Shown here: in pieces, positions 1-11,982 of the stretch
Numbering within the stretch: the first letter of the stretch is position 1
Layout: every line of letters begins with the position of its first letter
NCBI RefSeq assembly: GCF_043641665.1
Contig: NC_092193.1
Location: 10,036,501 to 10,100,500 of the forward strand
DNA: 64,000 nt
Direction of reading: 5' to 3'
Origin: Enoplosus armatus
Taxonomy: Eukaryota; Chordata; Actinopteri; Centrarchiformes; Enoplosidae
Notes under the pieces: generated by a model
The model's database searches: none
What the model saw: the letters and a program-made list of their open reading frames with translations, nothing else
What the model was told of the DNA's origin: nothing
Position numbers and translations under genes: made by a program

Positions 1-3000
1 TTGTAATCAGCAAAAGTGTAACAACTTTGAGCTTGTACACTATTTTCTCTCGCAGCAATTAGCTGAGCGCCCTGCCGGGCTAACTGCTTTTCAAGTCTAA
101 ACTCCACACTTAAAGACTGCTGACAAAATATTTTGCCAGTGAAAAACATTAACTTAAACAATGGCTGTGGTCTGCACTATATCTGCTTTACAGCTACAGA
201 ACTCTCATTGGGGAAAAAATATTTTTACTACAGTTAAAACAATATAAATCCTTTTAAACATGTGTAGCTATGAAGTACAATATTCATTCATCCTTGACCT
301 GCACACAAGTATTTTAGCAAGTATAAAGCAAACAGCTTATCATCAACCTACAAAAGGTGAAGCGGTCAGTCCAGTTTCCTGCCAAAAACCCGGCAGGGAA
401 GGAAGCCCAAAAAAAGCTGCATTGTAGCTTAGAAATATACTCAGAAAAACAACTGGCTGAAATGTCCAACAGATTCGACTGCTATGCAATGTTATGATAT
501 GATTGTGCACCTGAGTGGTTTGCAAGTATTTTCACATCCTTGAAGGCGTCGCATCCACTGTCCCCACCTGAGGGCTGCAACAACAATCAACAACAGATGG
601 ACCTGGTATTAGAGACAGCCTTACACTCTATCACATCCGGTAGACTCACACATACTGGAAAAAAAAGTGAGAAGCTGTAAGCAGAATAAATCTTGTAGGT
701 CGACTGTATTTAGCCATCATATCATATATGCTATATTTAAAATGACTCAAGATTTTCTGAAAACTTGAACTCAGAAAACGAGCAAAAATGCACTGATGAA
801 GAATTGGCCCCACAGGAGAAGTCAACTCCTCGACTCGTATTTGACTGTGAAAAAGCAATTCAGGCAGTTGATATGCAATAGACTTGACTCTTTAACCCAG
901 TATAAATCTGTGACTGATACTGTGAGAATCTTTGCTTACAGAGATACAAGTTATATTGATAAAAAGGACTTATGGGGCGCTATATCCCTTTGCTCATCTA
1001 TCAGCAACTGAGGCAGCCACCCTCTGCCCTTTGAATCCCATGCAACTCTCACCTCGGGGAATGTGATGTCTGAATTGACAACATTCATATGATTGCGGTA
1101 TGCAGGGAAGAAGATTGAAGGTTTGTTATAAAAAGACTTAACTGTACACTGACAAGCAGTCAGCTTTCACCCAGTGTCCCTGTGTACAGACACAGCCATA
1201 TTCACATATTATTCAAACCATCTGTCCACAGTTGTACAACCACCAAAGGTTCTGGTGGCCAGAAAGTGCCCATGAAACATTACCACTTGACCATGAACGC
1301 TTCTCACTCATAAAGCACAGTTTGAGCTGTGAAGGACCGGACAAACCTTCCCGAAATCCAAACAAAAAAGCCTCCTGACACAGTCGGGTCACTGACTCGA
1401 AGTATGTCTGGGTGCTCTGTAAACAGAGCGAACCCTCAGGTCAGGCTGACAGAACAGATGCAACCATTACAGCAACTGGGTGTGTCACAACCTCACATAA
1501 ATATCTCCACTGCACCACAGCCAGATGGGAGTGTGTACAGAAAGCATAAACTGCAGTAACACTCAGATCTGATTGTTTTTGATTTCTCCCAACTCCTGCA
1601 ACTACTTATGCACAACACACACACACACACACAAACATACAGTGGTGCTGCAATTGCTACTGTTGTAATCCCAATGTAATCACTAAAGCTTGGTTTTCTC
1701 TCTGCTATTTTATTCCCCTTTGCCATCCAAACTATTTTAATTCTGTTCCTAATCCCACCTACAGAGGCCAAGGTAATTACATATGTTCAACACCAGTCCA
1801 CACTGCAATATAGCAAGCGTTTGGAGGAAAAAAAAGCTCCAGCAGCTCGGTGCGCTGTGTCTGTTTGTGCTTCACTATGGAACAAAGGGACGATGCAGCT
1901 GCGTCGTCATTTGCTCACTCATGTTGCATTCTGTCTGACAGTGTTCGTGGACAATGACGGTATGCAGATGCAATGAGGTGCCCTGGGATTCTCACACCCA
2001 TGTGGGACTGTGTGCTCTATGGCTGAGCTTCTGAATGCATGACATAGGCTTGGGGCACAGTGGATTTGGCTGGATATTGATTTCTGTGACACTGCCGTTG
2101 TGTTTGCAAATTAAGAACATTGGGAGTAAAAATAGATCCTTTATCAATAGATCAGTAGGCTTAATAAAGGCATAGGATAGGATACAGGCACCTTGTGATC
2201 CATTCAAACAGTGATCCACGGGATAAAGCCAGCTGAAAAAGAAGAATTTACATCCCTAAAGATTTTGATTTGGTGTGATTTGTTTGAAATGTGAGGTACA
2301 TAAAGACCTTTGCTAGGCACCCAGCTATTCCATTAATCAAGGAAGTGTGCTTTCTGTGCTTAGATCCAGCTGAGGCTGACTAGATAGCTGATCGTCGTGG
2401 CTCTGTGATGGATTGTGTGTATACTGTGTTCCCCGAGCAAGAAGCAGTGCTCCCTGTGCCGGGCTCGCCCCAGTGGCACACAGCCATGAGAAATGAGCTG
2501 ATTGTGGCCAACATTTTTCTGCCTTGACATGAATCTGGAGATCCACTCTGGTCAACATAACACACAGTCTGAGCTGGGAGGAGAAGTGCGTGGTGTGACT
2601 CATCATTCCTTCTTGTAAGGATGCTTGGTATCGTTAAAGTATGGAGTAGCATGTATGTCCTCATCCAGCTGCTTCCTAACATCTGCCTGAGAAAAATGTA
2701 CAGCACTACCTACAACTAATCTGTTTATCTCTTTTTAAAATAGTACATAAGATTAAAATAAACCCATACTTGATATTTTTTACAATGGATCAAATGACAA
2801 TGTGAAAGATTTGCTCGTACTGTACATTACCTGCTCAGCACCAAACAACAGACAGACACAGTTAGCGACTAGCTGGTGAACATAGTGGAGCATTTAGCAG
2901 AAGGAGTTAGGAGTTGGTAGAGACCAAAAACAGAGCTAAAAGTGAGTGAATATTGGACTTATATTCATCTGGTGAACACAAACACAACTCCAAATGAATG

Positions 3001-6000
3001 ATAATGCAGCTCCGTAACTGCTGGATGTGAAAAAACTGTTTGCTAACAAGCAAGCTCTGTCAACTTAAAAGATGATGACGTCTGTTTTGTTCAAAAAAAA
3101 AAATCAGTTATTGCACGTTTAAGAATTGCAATACTTATCTTGTACAATTCTGAATCAATTCACAGATTCCCAAAATTAATTTTGTTCATTGTTAGTAACG
3201 TCATAGTTTTTAACTTTGACACAATGAAAATGACTTTGCAAAATCAAGGTAAGCATTTTGTGAGAACATTGTACGCTATCACTAGAGACAAATATTAGTG
3301 AAGTAGAGCCCCAGTCAGCCAACTCTGATCGGGCGAAGAAAATAACTCTGTCCACAGCCTGTTTCGTTGCAACAGATCTGCAGCAGCATTGTAGATAACG
3401 ATGGGTCTGTGGTACAAGTGTTACAACAGAGCGATGTTCTTCTGTTGGAGACAAACGTTAGAAAAAGCACAACATCAGCATCATCATCTCACACTTCGTC
3501 AACAACAGTTAGCTTAACTGCCAGTGATGTTTCCTATTGCAAGTCAGTCGACTAAAAGCATGAGTGAATGGTTTGGCACACAGTGTACTGGAGTGAGGGT
3601 CTGAAACTAGAGAACAGCTTTTCTGTTTATTGTATTAAGAATCAATTCTGAATCGTTTGTGTTAACTATGACATGACTTAATGACCGTGGATGGGCAATT
3701 TCATTCCAATAATTAATAACAACTTTGATTAATAAGTTATTAGGCATTCAGGGACTTCAGTCACAACATGTTCAATTTCTAATTTAGTTTTAAATTAGAT
3801 TGTCTGTGAATAAATTGATAATTGGGAATCATCAGCAGCAGTTGGCAGGACAGGAGTTTGTGCTGGAGCCCAGGACAGCAGCCCTGTCACCTCTAAGCAT
3901 ACGGCTAATGTGCTGTATTCTCACCAAAAGACAGCAGGGCAAATTACAAACACTAATCAAGAGCACGCTTTTAACATGCTGCCGATGAAGGCAACCTGCT
4001 TTGGGCAACAACTGTTTGATTTAGGCAAATGTTGTGGCTGTTTAAATATCACATACAATTTGTATTCACCACTCGCACAACCCTAAAACGAGGCAAAAAA
4101 TGGTGGGCAGAGGGGAGGAGAGCGGGGAATTTGCTTGCAATGCCTTGGTGCTTGACGTTTGCTGAATCAATGAGATAAACATAAGGGCTCTGAATGTCAG
4201 AGTTTACATCTACAAGATTGAAGACTTAAATTTGGTCACTGGCAACTGCTCTTAGGGAATATTTCATTTAAAAAGGTCAGCCTCAACCCTCCTCATACTG
4301 AATAACTAATTGTCTGGGTCCCTGTGTGACTGTGGCGTCCTGTATCAAAAGCATGCAACTGACTTAAATGCCTTTGCCTTCGTTTAATATAAAACACCCC
4401 TTTCTGTTATATCAACACAAATGTCCCTTTTTATACTGTGATTCTTTTATTTTTAACTACTGGATCTGGGATTTTAGAATTACGACACAGACCTTTTGAT
4501 TTAAAAAGTTGTCTCATTGATAAGTGCAACGCTCTCCATCAATGACTACCTTAATTGGCCAACACATTTGCGGGGAAGGTATTAAAAGTCAACAATTAAT
4601 TTTCTGCTTATTCAATCCTGTAATTCAATCACACCTAAACAAAGAAGATTAGCTAAACACTGGCACTGATGCTCGCTTATTCATACAAGTCGTTGCCAGG
4701 GTCCTTGCTGAGGTCTGATGGTGGGACCACAGCTTCATAAGGAAACCTGGCTGCCTTATGGATGGGTCTCTGGCTAGGATTAGACTTACAACAGAAGACC
4801 AGGTGGCAGTGCAGTAGGAGGCTCTTGGCAGGAGGCGGTTTTGTGAGACTGGAGGGGAGGAGAATGTTATCCTGCTGGCTGAGGGAGCTGTTTCTCACCC
4901 CCTGGTACAAGCCGAGCACCCTTCTGCCAGAACACGCCTGTGGCGTGTGGGACTTTCACCAAGTCTGGAAGGGAGAAACTGAACTTCAGAATTATGAAGT
5001 CGCTGTGATTTCCAGCAAGACTTTATGATTTTATTTTCTATTTTAGTTGGTCATGATTTTATTGATGTTTCTCTAAATCATTAGATTTATATAAGAGTTT
5101 GTCGGTCTATACACAGGTCTTTTAAACATGTAGGTTTTCCAGGGAAAATCCACTGCTGCACAGCATGTGACAGATGTTACACTACTAGCAGCAATTGTTT
5201 GGAGTACATAATAAGAAGTACTCGGCACTTTGCATGAACAGCAATAACCACCACCTCTAAACAGAGCAGACAAAGAGAAAAACAAAAGGAAAAACACATC
5301 AGATTATTGATGATACTAATTGACCAGGAAGTGCAGTGCAGAAACACTACAGCAGTGAAACGAGAGTATAAAAGATGTGACCACAATAAAGCGTCTTACA
5401 GACTACTCTTACATACAGTACTGAAACGTACAGTATATTTTTAGAAAGAAGCCAGAATTAATATTCTTGTACTATTATCACTTGCAGTGTTCACAGTAAT
5501 GTTTTGGTGTCAGGCCAGGCTCTGCCTTCATGTGCCAAACATGTCAGAGAATGGGCCCTCACATTCACAGAGACAAGAACATGGCATCCTTCACATTGGC
5601 TCTGGTTTGCAGGCGAGGGAGAAAATTGGTCTAGTAAATGAGATTGGGTGTGGGCTGTGAGTGAAAGAGGTAGAAGGCATGAGTTTGAGTGAAATCCTCT
5701 TTAAAAGGACTGGAGGAAAGATAGCCTGCATGAGGTCTGTCCTAACCTGGCAAATTAGGAGGAACAGCAGTCTAAGAGAGCATTGCCCCTACTAAGACAC
5801 TGACTTGAGTAGAAATGCCTCCAATAATAGGTTAAAAAAAAAACCATAGGTCTCAAATGAGATGCACACCTATGAGTAATATTGCATAACAATCTGCATC
5901 CAAGCATTGCCTGCAATTCTTTTTATTCCCTCCTTATCCCTTCCAGAGACAACCACAGAAACATATTTCTCACTGATTTCAAAGCTAGGGGAGACTTTTT

Positions 6001-7314
6001 TTTTTTAATATCCTTTGAGAATTTTTTCAGCAGTCAGAAGTCTGTCTAAACCAATGTGAAGCACTCTTAACCCTTCCATGTGTGGTATGTCCTGAAAATC
6101 CCCAGTTTGAATCACTAGCACAACTGTTGTTCCCAAATTTCATGTGGGCAGATTCCCACGGAGCTAGCTAATCTTGTCACATGTTCCATCTCTCTGGTTC
6201 AACTCATTGCATCATTTTTTTTAACTGTTTAAATAATTCATGTACAAGAGAAGGGAAGATGATCTAAGAGATGAAATCAACCCTTATGAAACTGTAATCA
6301 CAGGAGCATCTTCAATGACAACATGGCTATTACATTGCTTGGAAATAAGAATTACTGTGCCAATAACTATGCCTGTGTAGTTATACAATGCTACAGCTTT
6401 TCTTGTATTAACATACTGATATATAGAACATAAACTTGTTGTAAAATATCACTGCCAACAGCTTCCAATCAGTTGTGCCAACTGAAGACAATTATCAGAC
6501 CCATAATGAGTTCATTAGGATAATGAAAGAGCCAAGGCTGATTTTCTATTCTGCATCTTAAACCCTTGTATTAGGTCCTCCACTAGCTAGCAATTTAGAT
6601 TAGCAAACCCAAACACAGACTCAAAAAAAGCAGATATGACATTGCTGTTGCAGAGCACAGAGGTTAAAAAACACTTGTATCCAAAATAATTGCTGTTGAG
6701 AAGTAAAATGAATGTAAAAGACTGATGTAGATGAAAACAGCAAAATGTATTTGGAAAGTGAGACATTTTATGCTACTGAAAGTTTTTTGTTACACTCTTC
6801 GCTGAATTTTCCCTGTAAAACGTCCTTGTAACTGTTGAATTCTTCCAGAAGGCAAACATTTTCTGCTGGAGTGAAGGGAGCTGAGAGGTTTGACAGTTAG
6901 TTTGAAAAAAAAAATTACCCAGAATTCATGGCAGATTAGTCCTACATTAGATAGTCAACAGCTTTGTGCAATGGATGACTTCAGACCTCTATCTGAAGTT
7001 AGTGAGGTCTGAGCCGTGGTTGAAGTCTCTCCTTGTGAAACTGGCCTCTTGAATTTTAAATCAATGACTGCGAGGTCTAAGGGGAGACTTGGCTTTAAAT
7101 GCACTCACACAGGTGTTTCCAATTACTCTGGCTGATTAGACCTCTGCTCTGGTTGAAGCTGGGCAGAGCCATGCCTGGAATGCCTATCACCAATCATTTA
7201 GTATCTTCACTTGTGATGCTGTTCTGCATATTCACGTCTTAATTATTTTGGGGGATTTCCCTTCAGTCTGGTCTTCAACCAATGAAATCCATCAAGGACT
7301 ATGTATAAAAATGG

Positions 7315-7315
<1 letters not shown>
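1..7315. other. Non-coding DNA, probable asic first intron (distal part)
   Basis: No exon of a recognised family was found on either strand. A short AC run lies near 1614-1633 and a dispersed repeat copy near 2830-3080. Around 4677-5028 the DNA is richer in G+C, with open frames of 80-88 codons on both strands that match nothing I know. If the minus-strand channel exon at 24489-25043 continues leftwards, as its splice donor implies, this stretch is intronic or lies downstream of the gene. Confidence 0.5.
2830..3080 (+). repeat. Dispersed repeat family, copy 1 of 3
   Basis: This stretch shares long blocks with 19590-19890 and 51530-51960 in the same orientation. Shared words include CAGCACCAAAC, GTTAGCGACTAGCTGGT, GGAGCATTTAGCAG, GACCAAAAACAGAGCTAA and CTGCTGGATGTG, in that order with matching spacing. 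No open frame is present, so it looks like a non-autonomous element. I recall similar sequence in other percomorph genomes but cannot name the family. The outer limits are approximate. Confidence 0.8.

Positions 7316-7363
<48 letters not shown>
7316..7363. repeat. (TA)n microsatellite
   Basis: An uninterrupted TA dinucleotide run of about 24 units directly abuts the left end of the Tc1-like transposon. TA is the insertion target of this superfamily. The right flank (TATATAATAATATAATA) is also TA-rich, so the element probably landed inside a TA repeat. Confidence 0.95.
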
Positions 7364-7366
<3 letters not shown>

Positions 7367-7391
7367 TGCTTAACAGATTTATTAGACCACC
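7364..7391 (+). repeat. Left terminal inverted repeat of the transposon
   Basis: This 28-bp end pairs with 8967-8994 in reverse complement, with 27 of 28 positions identical. The single difference is AACAGATT here against AACAAATT in the right end read inward. Immediately inside, the two ends stop resembling each other. Confidence 0.95.
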
Positions 7392-7746
7392 ACCCAGTGT
7401 AAGGTGTTTGCCACCGCTGCCCTAAATTAACAGTATTGCTGATTACCAAAATATTTTTTTATGTTTCTGTAATGGTAAATCCACCAGTATGTGCAAGCTC
7501 TTTAATCAAAATGATATCTTTAATGCTAAAATATAATTATTGTTGTTATCCATGAATTTTCTAATTTACTGTTTTACAAAAAAAGCAGAAAAAAATAGTA
7601 AAGCACATTATTAGTTTTTGATTGAGATGCCAAATTAGTTATTTACTTGCATTCCTGAACATAAAAGTTTGTTTTAGTGGTTATATGTTATTCTTGATTA
7701 ATTTCTGACTTCTCAGAGAATTCCAGTGTGTTGGCTCAAATTTGGG

Positions 7747-7754
7747 TATAAAAA
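7747..7754 (+). promoter_or_regulatory. TATA-like box of the transposase gene
   Basis: The sequence GGTATAAAAAC lies about 40 bp upstream of the transposase ATG at 7792. It is the only TATA-like motif just ahead of the gene, so transcription would start only shortly before the coding region. Confidence 0.5.
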
Positions 7755-7791
7755 CGTGAATTCAGTTTGAAAATCCTCACTCCTGTTCAAA

Positions 7792-8838
7792 ATGGTGAAG
7801 CGTAGGGAACTCACTGAGAAAGAAAGAGTCCGAATTAAAGCACTTCATGATGCTAGATGGTCTTTGAGACAAATAGGGCAAGACACAAAGTGTTCTCACA
7901 GTGTGGTCAAGTATGCCTTGGACTCGATTGCAGTGACTGGTACTTACAAAATGTGTCAAGGAAGAGGCCGAAAACGAAAGTTAACTGAAGCAGATGTCAG
8001 GCACCTCAAGATTTTAAGTACTAGAGACAGAAGGAAGACCACTGCTGATCTTCAGGCAGAGATTAATGCTTCTAGATCAGAATCTGAGAAAGTCTCCAGA
8101 ATGACCATAAGCAGGCGACTGAAGGAACAAGGCTTAAAGGGAAGAATAGCTGCTAAGAAGCCATTATTGAGGCCTGCAAACATCCAAAAACGCCTAAAAT
8201 TTGCCAGGGAGCAAAAACACTGGACTGTAGATGACTGGAAGAAGGTGCTCTGGACGGACGAGTCCAAGTTTGAACTCTTCGGTCTGCATCGTCGTGTTTA
8301 TGTCCGCAGAAAAGCTGGAGAACGTTTTGATGCTAGATGCATTGCACCTACAGTGAAACACGGTGGAGATTCCATTATGGTATGGGGTTCCATTTGTGGA
8401 AACGGCATGGGCAAATTAGTTAAAATCGACGGTATCATGAACAAGAAGGTCTACCACAACATCTTGGTGCATCATGGAATCCCTTCTGGATTGAACCTGA
8501 TTGGTCGTGGGTTCATATACCAAGAAGACAATGTCCCCAAGCATACTGCAAAGCTGTGCAGAGACTACTTGACCAAGAAAAAGGAATCTGGAGTACTGGA
8601 ACTGATGGACTGGAGTCAAAGTCCAGACTTGAATCCTATTGAACAGATCTGGGATTTATTGAATTCAAAAATAGATTGCACAAAAGTTTCATCCAAAGTA
8701 AACCTCTGGGAACAGCTAGAAACTATTTGGAACTCAATAACAAAAGAGACTGTCGAAAATTACATAAAAACAATGCCAGCAAGAATGCAAGCTGTTATCA
8801 GGACCAAAGGAGGTCATACAAAATATATTTTTGGTTAA
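7792..8838 (+). CDS. Tc1/mariner transposase, apparently intact, DD37E-type
   Basis: This 348-residue cut-and-paste transposase would bind the terminal repeats and move the element to new TA sites. The N-terminal third carries two helix-turn-helix regions (about residues 8-46 and 66-113) separated by an AT-hook-like GRGRKRK (57-63). The catalytic DDE domain shows WTDES (D156), QEDNVPKHTA (D246) and DLNPIE (E284). There are 37 residues between the second D and the E, rather than the 34 of classical Tc1 and Sleeping Beauty; the extra residues lie between the PKHT block and MDW. The glycine-rich stretch between the two aspartates (GGDSIMVWG) is also present. No stop or frameshift interrupts it, and the length is normal. 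The ATG at 7792 is the first start after the TATA-like box. The spacing suggests the DD37E (TRT) family of Tc1-like elements described from fish; this assignment is from memory. Confidence 0.93.
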   Translation: MVKRRELTEKERVRIKALHDARWSLRQIGQDTKCSHSVVKYALDSIAVTGTYKMCQGRGRKRKLTEADVRHLKILSTRDRRKTTADLQAEINASRSESEKVSRMTISRRLKEQGLKGRIAAKKPLLRPANIQKRLKFAREQKHWTVDDWKKVLWTDESKFELFGLHRRVYVRRKAGERFDARCIAPTVKHGGDSIMVWGSICGNGMGKLVKIDGIMNKKVYHNILVHHGIPSGLNLIGRGFIYQEDNVPKHTAKLCRDYLTKKKESGVLELMDWSQSPDLNPIEQIWDLLNSKIDCTKVSSKVNLWEQLETIWNSITKETVENYIKTMPARMQAVIRTKGGHTKYIFG

Positions 8839-8895
8839 TATATGTGAATAAGGACTATTTAGCTGTTCCAGTTTGTTATTTGCCTAACAAATAAC

Positions 8896-8901
8896 AATAA
8901 A
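8896..8901 (+). terminator. Polyadenylation signal of the transposase gene
   Basis: AATAAA lies 58 bp after the transposase stop codon and inside the right terminal repeat, as expected for a self-contained element. Confidence 0.6.
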
Positions 8902-8966
8902 ATGTTTAGTTTGAAACAAGTTTTTGACAGACTTCTAAAATATTTGTGTTTTCTCGTTTTTATGAC

Positions 8967-8994
8967 AGGTGGTCTAATAAATTTGTTAAGCACT
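8967..8994 (-). repeat. Right terminal inverted repeat of the transposon
   Basis: This is the reverse complement of the left end with one mismatch. It is followed by TA at 8995-8996, the right copy of the target duplication. Confidence 0.95.
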
Positions 8995-8996
8995 GT

Positions 8997-11734
8997 ATAT
9001 AATAATATAATAGTCCTACACTTAATACACCCAGTATTGATGTGAACACCCTTAAATACCCTCAAAGCTGAAAGTCAGCACTTTAACCTCATAGTTATTG
9101 TTTTATTTCAAATCCAATAAGCTGGAATAGAGAAAACCAACTGAAAATGTGTCATCATCCAAATACATATGGGCCACATTGTACACAGGATTTACACAGG
9201 ATGCTGGTGTGTAAGTGCTAATTGCAATGTGACTAAGCCTGTGATCACGCCCTGGCAGGGCCAAACACCAAAAAAAAAAAAACCTTGTGGAAAAACTGAG
9301 CCTTTGGTAAGATGTATGAATTGGTGTGAGTCACATCAATCTTTCCAAAATGTGGCACACATGTACAGTGGCTTATGTACCGACTGTAAACAAAGGTGTT
9401 GCTTTGGAACCGTTATAAAAGCATGGCAAAAACAGAACGGCAATGAATCACTGATCATTCATTTGCAGAGCTTCCCATAAATCCATGACGGTGGTCGTTA
9501 CTCATCCTCAGCTTGAAGCATGCGAATGAGGTCGACGCTCCCGTCATTAGCCTCTGTGAAATAAGCACCACCTCTCAGTGAGAAGTTTGAAACAGCACTC
9601 AGCAGCACAGCAGATAATAAAGCATGGACAAGGCTATCTGCTTTAATTTATATGCAGGCAGAGAGTGATCTGCCTGGGGCGTGTTAGGCCTGACTAAGCA
9701 GAGTGAGTGAGACATTGACTTGTCTGCAGAGAGCCTTCCCACGACCCACTGAAGAGAATCGCATCTGCGTCGGCTCTGGGCAGCGGCACTACACTGACGT
9801 ATGGAGACTCTAATGTCTATGCAAGAACGTCTTCTTAACATGATCTTCACTGGACCTCACAGTTACCACATGGCATCGGCTTGTAGAGTAAACAGCGAAA
9901 CACGGATTTCAAAAGACAATCGCAGCATTATCAAGAGTCCACATCTGGGGAACATGTAGCCTAAAACCAGCCATTAGGGAGAGCTAGTTCAGCTACCAAA
10001 GCAGCAGTTTCTTAATAACAATTACTGTTTTAAGTGTTCAGCGTGAAGTGTCTTCAAAAAGGAATGTTCCCCCATGGCTGTCATACATAGAGACTCCTAA
10101 TAGACTTTATCGGCCGATACAAGAGAGAGGCAAGAGACGGAGAGGAAGATGGAGATGAAACCAAGAGGGGACGAGGAAGACATGAGGAGAGAGTAAGAGA
10201 GAAAGAGAGATTCCCTTGGCTTTCTGGGGTAAATAAATTATCTGACTGCTGCATTTGTTAAAGAGGATATTGTAAGTGCAGTGCTACATTATTTTGGTAA
10301 TTACTGTATTCTGAGGCACCCAATAATCACTAAAATATCTGTTCATTTATGTGAGAGATTTTCAAAACAAAGCGAGTCAAAGCATCTGCATTTACAGCCA
10401 AAGGAGCTGAGAGGGGTCTATTTGAGCTAATACAGACAGCTAAAAACAAACACAGAGCATACACAGATGTTTGAGGTAGATAATAAAATGCATAATACAG
10501 ATATTAAGTATACACTTGTATCAAATAATATGCTGTTATTCTGTTTGTTTCACTGACATAATGCCAAGAAATTAACATTTTCTGATCAAAACAGCCTGAG
10601 TTGTGGATTGTGTTGTGTTGGGCAAAGTGTGAATCAGCAGCAGCAGCAAAGGTTTACTAATCCGCAGGTATAGAGTCAGAGACAGGAAGGTACGAACTGT
10701 GCTGCAGAATAGAGACACTTTGAGATAAGCACAGTTACAGAAAATGCAAACTAGATGAGTCACCACTCCTCCTCGCACATATCAGAACAACACATTTCAG
10801 GTAAGGTCATTACAATTACAGATAACAATACAGTGACAGAATACAGTGCTGTGCTAACTGTGTGATTGTGTTTCATTATCTCTTGCAGGTTTGCAGCTCT
10901 GTCAACGTCCTCCCCATAACCCCTCCAGCTCACTTAGTGGCAGTTTTGGTCCTCATTTATTGTGCTATCGTTGAAACCACTGCAAATATAAAGATTGGCA
11001 TGGTGGTGATACAGACACTGTCTGATTCATGGCGCTTTCTCAATATTAGCAGGAGTGCAAGCTGAGAGAGCACATTCACAACACCTACAGTGCATTTCTG
11101 GCTGCGCTCTGCAATAACACAATGCCCACTTTCGATTGCCCTCCATTAAAATCCACAGGTGGCATGCAGGCTTCCACTCAAACCCATTAATAAATGAGAA
11201 CCATTGTAATTTTGAATTACAACTCTGAACTCAGCCCAAGTCACATTTGGATATCCATGACAACACTCAATTTGGCACTTTTGAAGGGTGTGACCATGAA
11301 TACACACTTGGCATTTCAGTGTCCACACTGCGACAGTCCAGCACCTTAACAAAACAAAACAAGCAAACACACACAGGAACGGGAGCTTTACATTCCAAAA
11401 ATGTGTTTCCGGTGAGAATCATGTCCCAAGCGAAACCATTATTTTATATCCTCCAGTTCCACAGCCATAATGAGTCTCAGGGGAGTACATAGTAATAACA
11501 AGTATCTCCCTCAAAACACAAAGAAGGCTAATAAATTGGAACTTGTTACAGTTGTCAAATTGTGGATCAATCCCCAAACAAGGGTACACAGGAAATGCAA
11601 GCTAAAAATGCCTAACGCCAGTTTCACACAAGACGCGCAAGAGCAAATGAATTCAATGAATGAAGAGGAGCACAGCATTCTACAAAGCAGCTTACTGGAT
11701 GCTACACACTGCATGGAAGTGTAAATAATATTAG
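8997..11734. other. Non-coding DNA, probable asic intron
   Basis: No gene is recognised. A purine-rich GAGA-type tract lies around 10122-10212. The remainder is AT-rich sequence with only short chance open frames. Confidence 0.5.
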
Positions 11735-11982
11735 TTTTCACACTGCATATTCTTAGCCCAGGGCTAACTTAGCCCAGTTTCCCACTGACACCTTTTAGCC
11801 CCGTGTTTACAGGGGACAACCCTGCAAACTCGGGGCTAACCCTGCTCTGGAGCAGGACCAGCAAGCCCAGGCTAAAGTCTGGTTAGCCCACTTGGATTGT
11901 TCCAGGTTTGTGCTAGTGGGAAAGCTTTCTTAGCCTGGGGCTAACAGCTCCCTTAGCCTGGGGGATAAGTGCAGTGTGAAAA
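11735..11982. mobile_element. Putative fold-back or MITE-like element rich in GGGCTAA motifs
   Basis: TTTTCACACTGCA at 11735-11747 is matched exactly in reverse complement at 11970-11982. The 248 bp between carry many copies of a CTTAGCC/GGGCTAA word in both orientations. The whole could therefore fold into a long imperfect hairpin. No coding capacity is present. It resembles a small non-autonomous DNA transposon with 13-bp perfect ends. A target-site duplication could not be settled by eye. Confidence 0.6.

Larger units (their letters stand above)
7364..8994 (+). mobile_element. Complete Tc1/mariner-type DNA transposon (1631 bp)
   Basis: The element begins CAGTGCTTAACAGATTTATT and ends with its inverted complement. 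The 28-bp terminal inverted repeats (7364-7391 and 8967-8994) differ at one position. TA dinucleotides flank both ends (7362-7363 and 8995-8996), the expected target-site duplication. Between them lies one plus-strand transposase gene with a TATA-like box and a polyadenylation signal. The repeats are short, unlike the roughly 200-bp IR/DR type of Sleeping Beauty. With near-identical ends and an unbroken reading frame the insertion looks young. It sits in what is probably asic intron 1. Confidence 0.95.
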
